Source: Ilumatobacteraceae bacterium (GTDB lineage Bacteria > Actinomycetota > Acidimicrobiia > Acidimicrobiales > Ilumatobacteraceae). Taken from it: a DNA stretch of 16,296 nucleotides. The notes under the pieces are model-generated. The model worked only from the letters and a program-made list of their open reading frames with translations, had not been told where the DNA came from and made no database searches. A program made the translations under genes and the position numbers. Location: positions 1 to 16,296 of the forward strand of contig JAIOXC010000018.1 in NCBI GenBank assembly GCA_021741795.1. Direction: 5' to 3'. Below, one piece after another: positions 14,431 through 16,296 of the stretch (positions are counted from its first letter, which is position 1; each line of letters begins with the position of its first letter).

Positions 14431-14467
14431 GATCTGATCACTATAGTGATCAGACTGTGAGCAACAA
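14418..14467. promoter_or_regulatory. bidirectional promoter with 20-bp palindromic operator (14434-14453)
   Basis: The perfect palindrome CTGATCACTATAGTGATCAG sits in the 26-bp gap between DUF2182 and the XRE regulator. Both strands read TATAGT (plus 14442-14447; minus 14445-14440), a good -10, and each is followed after 9 nt by a start codon (GTG 14457; ATG 14430). Both start codons are equidistant from the palindrome centre. Candidate -35 elements TTGTTG occur on each side (plus 14418-14423, spacing 18; minus 14467-14462, spacing 16), inside the opposite coding region. Binding of a dimer here should block both promoters. The divergent XRE protein is the natural candidate; that it binds is inference. 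Confidence 0.8.
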
Positions 14468-15401
14468 AATCAAACGTGACAAGAACCATAAAAACGAAGC
14501 ATCCGTCTTTGATGCTGTTCGCTTTGCCCAACTGCTCTCACACCGTCGCCAGCAACTCGGTCTCACCACGCGACAACTTGCGATGCGAGCAAACATCTCT
14601 CAGCCATACGTGGTTGCCTTGGAGCGATCAAGAAACGGCGTCCATGCCACTAAAACCAGCGCAATGAGCCCGTCACCCACTGTCGACATGATCGCCAGGC
14701 TCGCCACTGCATTACAGATGAGCGCAAACGATCTGTTTATACAAGCGGTTCGGCCCGCAGGCAAACACGTCTTGCTCTTTATGGAAGATGACATGGTGAC
14801 ATCCCTTGAAAGGGCTCGCACTGCCTCGACAAAGAGTGCAACAGCAACAGACAAAACACCTCAAAAGTGGCTGTGTGCTGGAGGCCCAGTAGCTCATGAC
14901 ACTCTGAAAAGTCATAACTGCCTTTCCATCAATCTGCATCGCGACAGCAACAATGCTTACAAACCGAAAGCGATCACTGCATCTCTGAGCAACGAATTAT
15001 CTAGACACCAAGCAAATATTTCGGGAAGCGATATAGGGATTGTCTTTGACGAAACATCATCACTGATGAACCACGTCAACAACCCGATGTCAATTGTTGA
15101 ATTTGAGCATGATTGGAAGCAAGTGGTTACCGACGCGACTCAAGCGGTTGGTGCATTTGCGGCATGGAACATCTGCGTGTACCGCATTGACAATCTCTTG
15201 AGCCTTCACAATCCGGCTGAGGTTGCTCAAGACCTACTGCGCAGTCATGACAATGTTTGGTCGGCGCGAAACAAGTCAATAACAACCGGCACCTCTGCAG
15301 CCAAACGATTGCTCACTCTTGTTCGGCCACAAGATGTTTCAGCAAAGAGTTGGTCGGCGCACACCAACGCCGTTGTACAAGAATTACAGATCAGCGCATA
15401 A
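14457..15401 (+). CDS. XRE-family transcriptional regulator, candidate controller of the dmdA/acuI locus
   Basis: 314 residues from GTG 14457. An XRE-type helix-turn-helix domain covers about residues 22-98: RFAQLLSHRRQQLGLTTRQLAMRANISQPYVVALE, then DMIARLATALQMSANDLF. Within it an insert of about 15 residues (RSRNGVHATKTSAMSPSP) lengthens the usual loop. A low-complexity linker (about 118-140) follows, and a C-terminal domain of about 170 residues (for example SIVEFEHDWKQVVTDATQAVGAFAAWNICVYRIDN) that I do not recognise and which could bind a ligand. The GTG is leaderless-compatible. It precedes acuI by 30 nt on the same strand and is divergent from the dmdA operon across a palindrome, so autoregulation and control of both sides is likely. 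Confidence 0.85.
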   Translation: MSNKIKRDKNHKNEASVFDAVRFAQLLSHRRQQLGLTTRQLAMRANISQPYVVALERSRNGVHATKTSAMSPSPTVDMIARLATALQMSANDLFIQAVRPAGKHVLLFMEDDMVTSLERARTASTKSATATDKTPQKWLCAGGPVAHDTLKSHNCLSINLHRDSNNAYKPKAITASLSNELSRHQANISGSDIGIVFDETSSLMNHVNNPMSIVEFEHDWKQVVTDATQAVGAFAAWNICVYRIDNLLSLHNPAEVAQDLLRSHDNVWSARNKSITTGTSAAKRLLTLVRPQDVSAKSWSAHTNAVVQELQISA

Positions 15402-15431
15402 AGTTTTAATACTCACCGAAAGGCACACAAC

Positions 15432-16296
15432 ATGAGCAACCCAACAACATCCCGCGCTTTTACTGTTGGCAAGATCAACGACGTATGGACACAACAGATC
15501 ACCGACGTGTCAGTAGACGATCTGGGTGATGGCGATGTGTTGATTGCCGTGGAGTATTCGTGCATCAACTACAAAGACGGCCTAGCTACAAGTGAGAAGG
15601 GTCGCGTTGCACGGATCGATCCATTGATTGCAGGAGTGGATCTTGCGGGCACCGTTGTTGAGTCATCAAGTCCTGAGTTTGCAGTCGGTACCCAGGTCAT
15701 TGCTCATGGTTACGACATTGGTGTTGCACGCCATGGCGGATACAGCGCGCTTGCTCGCATACCAGCGCAATGGTTGGTTGCTTTGCCAGCCGGCATGACC
15801 GCTCGCACCGCAATGATGATTGGAACCGCTGGCTTCACTGCAGCGCTCTCGGTTGATGCACTCGAGCGCGCCGGTCTCATCGTTGGCTCAGGCCCTGTAT
15901 TGGTTACTGGCGCCACAGGAGGCGTTGGTTCAGTTGCGGTTGGAATGTTGGCAGCGCGCGGCTACGAAGTTGTTGCGTCTACCGGCAAAGCAGCATCGAG
16001 CGATTGGCTGAAGTCGATTGGTGCAAGTGACATCATTTTGCGCGAAGAAACCAGCGCAGAGTCCCCAAAACCACTCGAGCGAGAGCGTTGGGCGGGATCT
16101 GTTGACTGTGTTGGTGGATCGACTCTCGCCTACGTGTTACGCACTCTCAATTACGGAGCATCGGTTGCGGCAAGTGGCCTTACTGGTGGCAATGGATTAG
16201 CAACGACAGTGCTGCCATTTATCCTGCGCGGTGTCAATCTGCTCGGTATCGACAGTGTGCAAACACCCATCGCCATCCGTCGCACAATGTGGACAC
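15432..16296 (+). CDS. acuI: acryloyl-CoA reductase (AcuI / YhdH family), runs off window
   Basis: 288 codons seen of about 325-330; the end lies beyond 16296. ATG 15432 has AAAGG 9 nt upstream. Medium-chain reductase family, AcuI/YhdH branch: EYSCINYKDGLA (41-52), GVDLAGTVVESSSPEF (68-83), IGTAGFTAALSVDALE (130-145), the NADPH-binding turn VTGATGGVGSVAVGML (158-173), VVASTGK and PFILRGVNLLGIDSV near the end. There are no zinc-site cysteines, as expected. AcuI reduces acryloyl-CoA to propionyl-CoA, clearing the toxic product made from DMSP-derived acrylate. It is placed after the XRE regulator and opposite the dmdA operon, which strengthens the call. YhdH-type quinone reductase naming is the main alternative. 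Confidence 0.92.
   Translation, partial: MSNPTTSRAFTVGKINDVWTQQITDVSVDDLGDGDVLIAVEYSCINYKDGLATSEKGRVARIDPLIAGVDLAGTVVESSSPEFAVGTQVIAHGYDIGVARHGGYSALARIPAQWLVALPAGMTARTAMMIGTAGFTAALSVDALERAGLIVGSGPVLVTGATGGVGSVAVGMLAARGYEVVASTGKAASSDWLKSIGASDIILREETSAESPKPLERERWAGSVDCVGGSTLAYVLRTLNYGASVAASGLTGGNGLATTVLPFILRGVNLLGIDSVQTPIAIRRTMWT

Noticed and set aside
1..16296. CRISPR array, insertion sequence, phage or toxin-antitoxin genes
   Set aside because: No repeated spacers, transposase motifs, integrase or paired small toxin genes were seen.

Overview
The window looks like a stretch of chromosome from an actinobacterium, most likely an aquatic member of the Acidimicrobiia. The evidence is indirect: a PimB-type mannosyltransferase, a Cys-rich small protein of actinobacterial type coupled to queG, a SURF1 protein, a SAM-I/IV-type riboswitch before metX, TANNNT -10 boxes lying 7-9 nt before start codons (leaderless genes), intermediate GC and very tight gene packing. 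No transposon, phage, CRISPR or plasmid feature was seen.

Layout. (1) 1-1949, minus strand: two small proteins of unknown function, an EamA permease, tRNA-Gly(GCC) and the first 110 codons of an aldehyde dehydrogenase that starts only 3 nt after the tRNA. (2) 1986-2408, plus: a small membrane-anchored hypothetical protein. (3) 2377-4565: metX (minus, homoserine O-acetyltransferase) behind a SAM riboswitch, divergent from a SET-domain protein (plus). (4) 4562-5718: a DCC-family (DUF393) protein divergent from SURF1. (5) 10925-5701, minus: a seven-gene run of a Cys-motif small protein, queG, pimB-like glycosyltransferase, four-helix membrane protein, SRPBCC protein, ROK glucokinase and metallo-beta-lactamase-fold hydrolase. 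(6) 11047-16296: a DMSP (dimethylsulfoniopropionate) island.

The DMSP island is the most interesting part. A gene very like DMSP demethylase (dmdA) lies in a minus-strand operon DUF2182 - DUF1326 - dmdA - alpha/beta hydrolase. Divergent from it, on the plus strand, an XRE-type regulator precedes an acryloyl-CoA reductase (acuI) that runs off the window. The two operons share a perfect 20-bp palindrome (14434-14453) that carries a TATAGT -10 on each strand. The start codons of the two divergent genes are exactly equidistant from its centre, and neither has room for a ribosome binding site. This suggests one regulator switching demethylation and acrylate detoxification together. It differs from the TetR-type AcuR arrangement known in proteobacteria, and its regulator, operator geometry and two DUF membrane/cysteine partners look undescribed.

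The metX riboswitch fits the same theme: DMSP demethylation supplies methyl-THF and, further down the pathway, methanethiol, both of which can feed methionine synthesis. That link is inference. All identifications rest on reading motifs and remembered family sequences; no database search was run.
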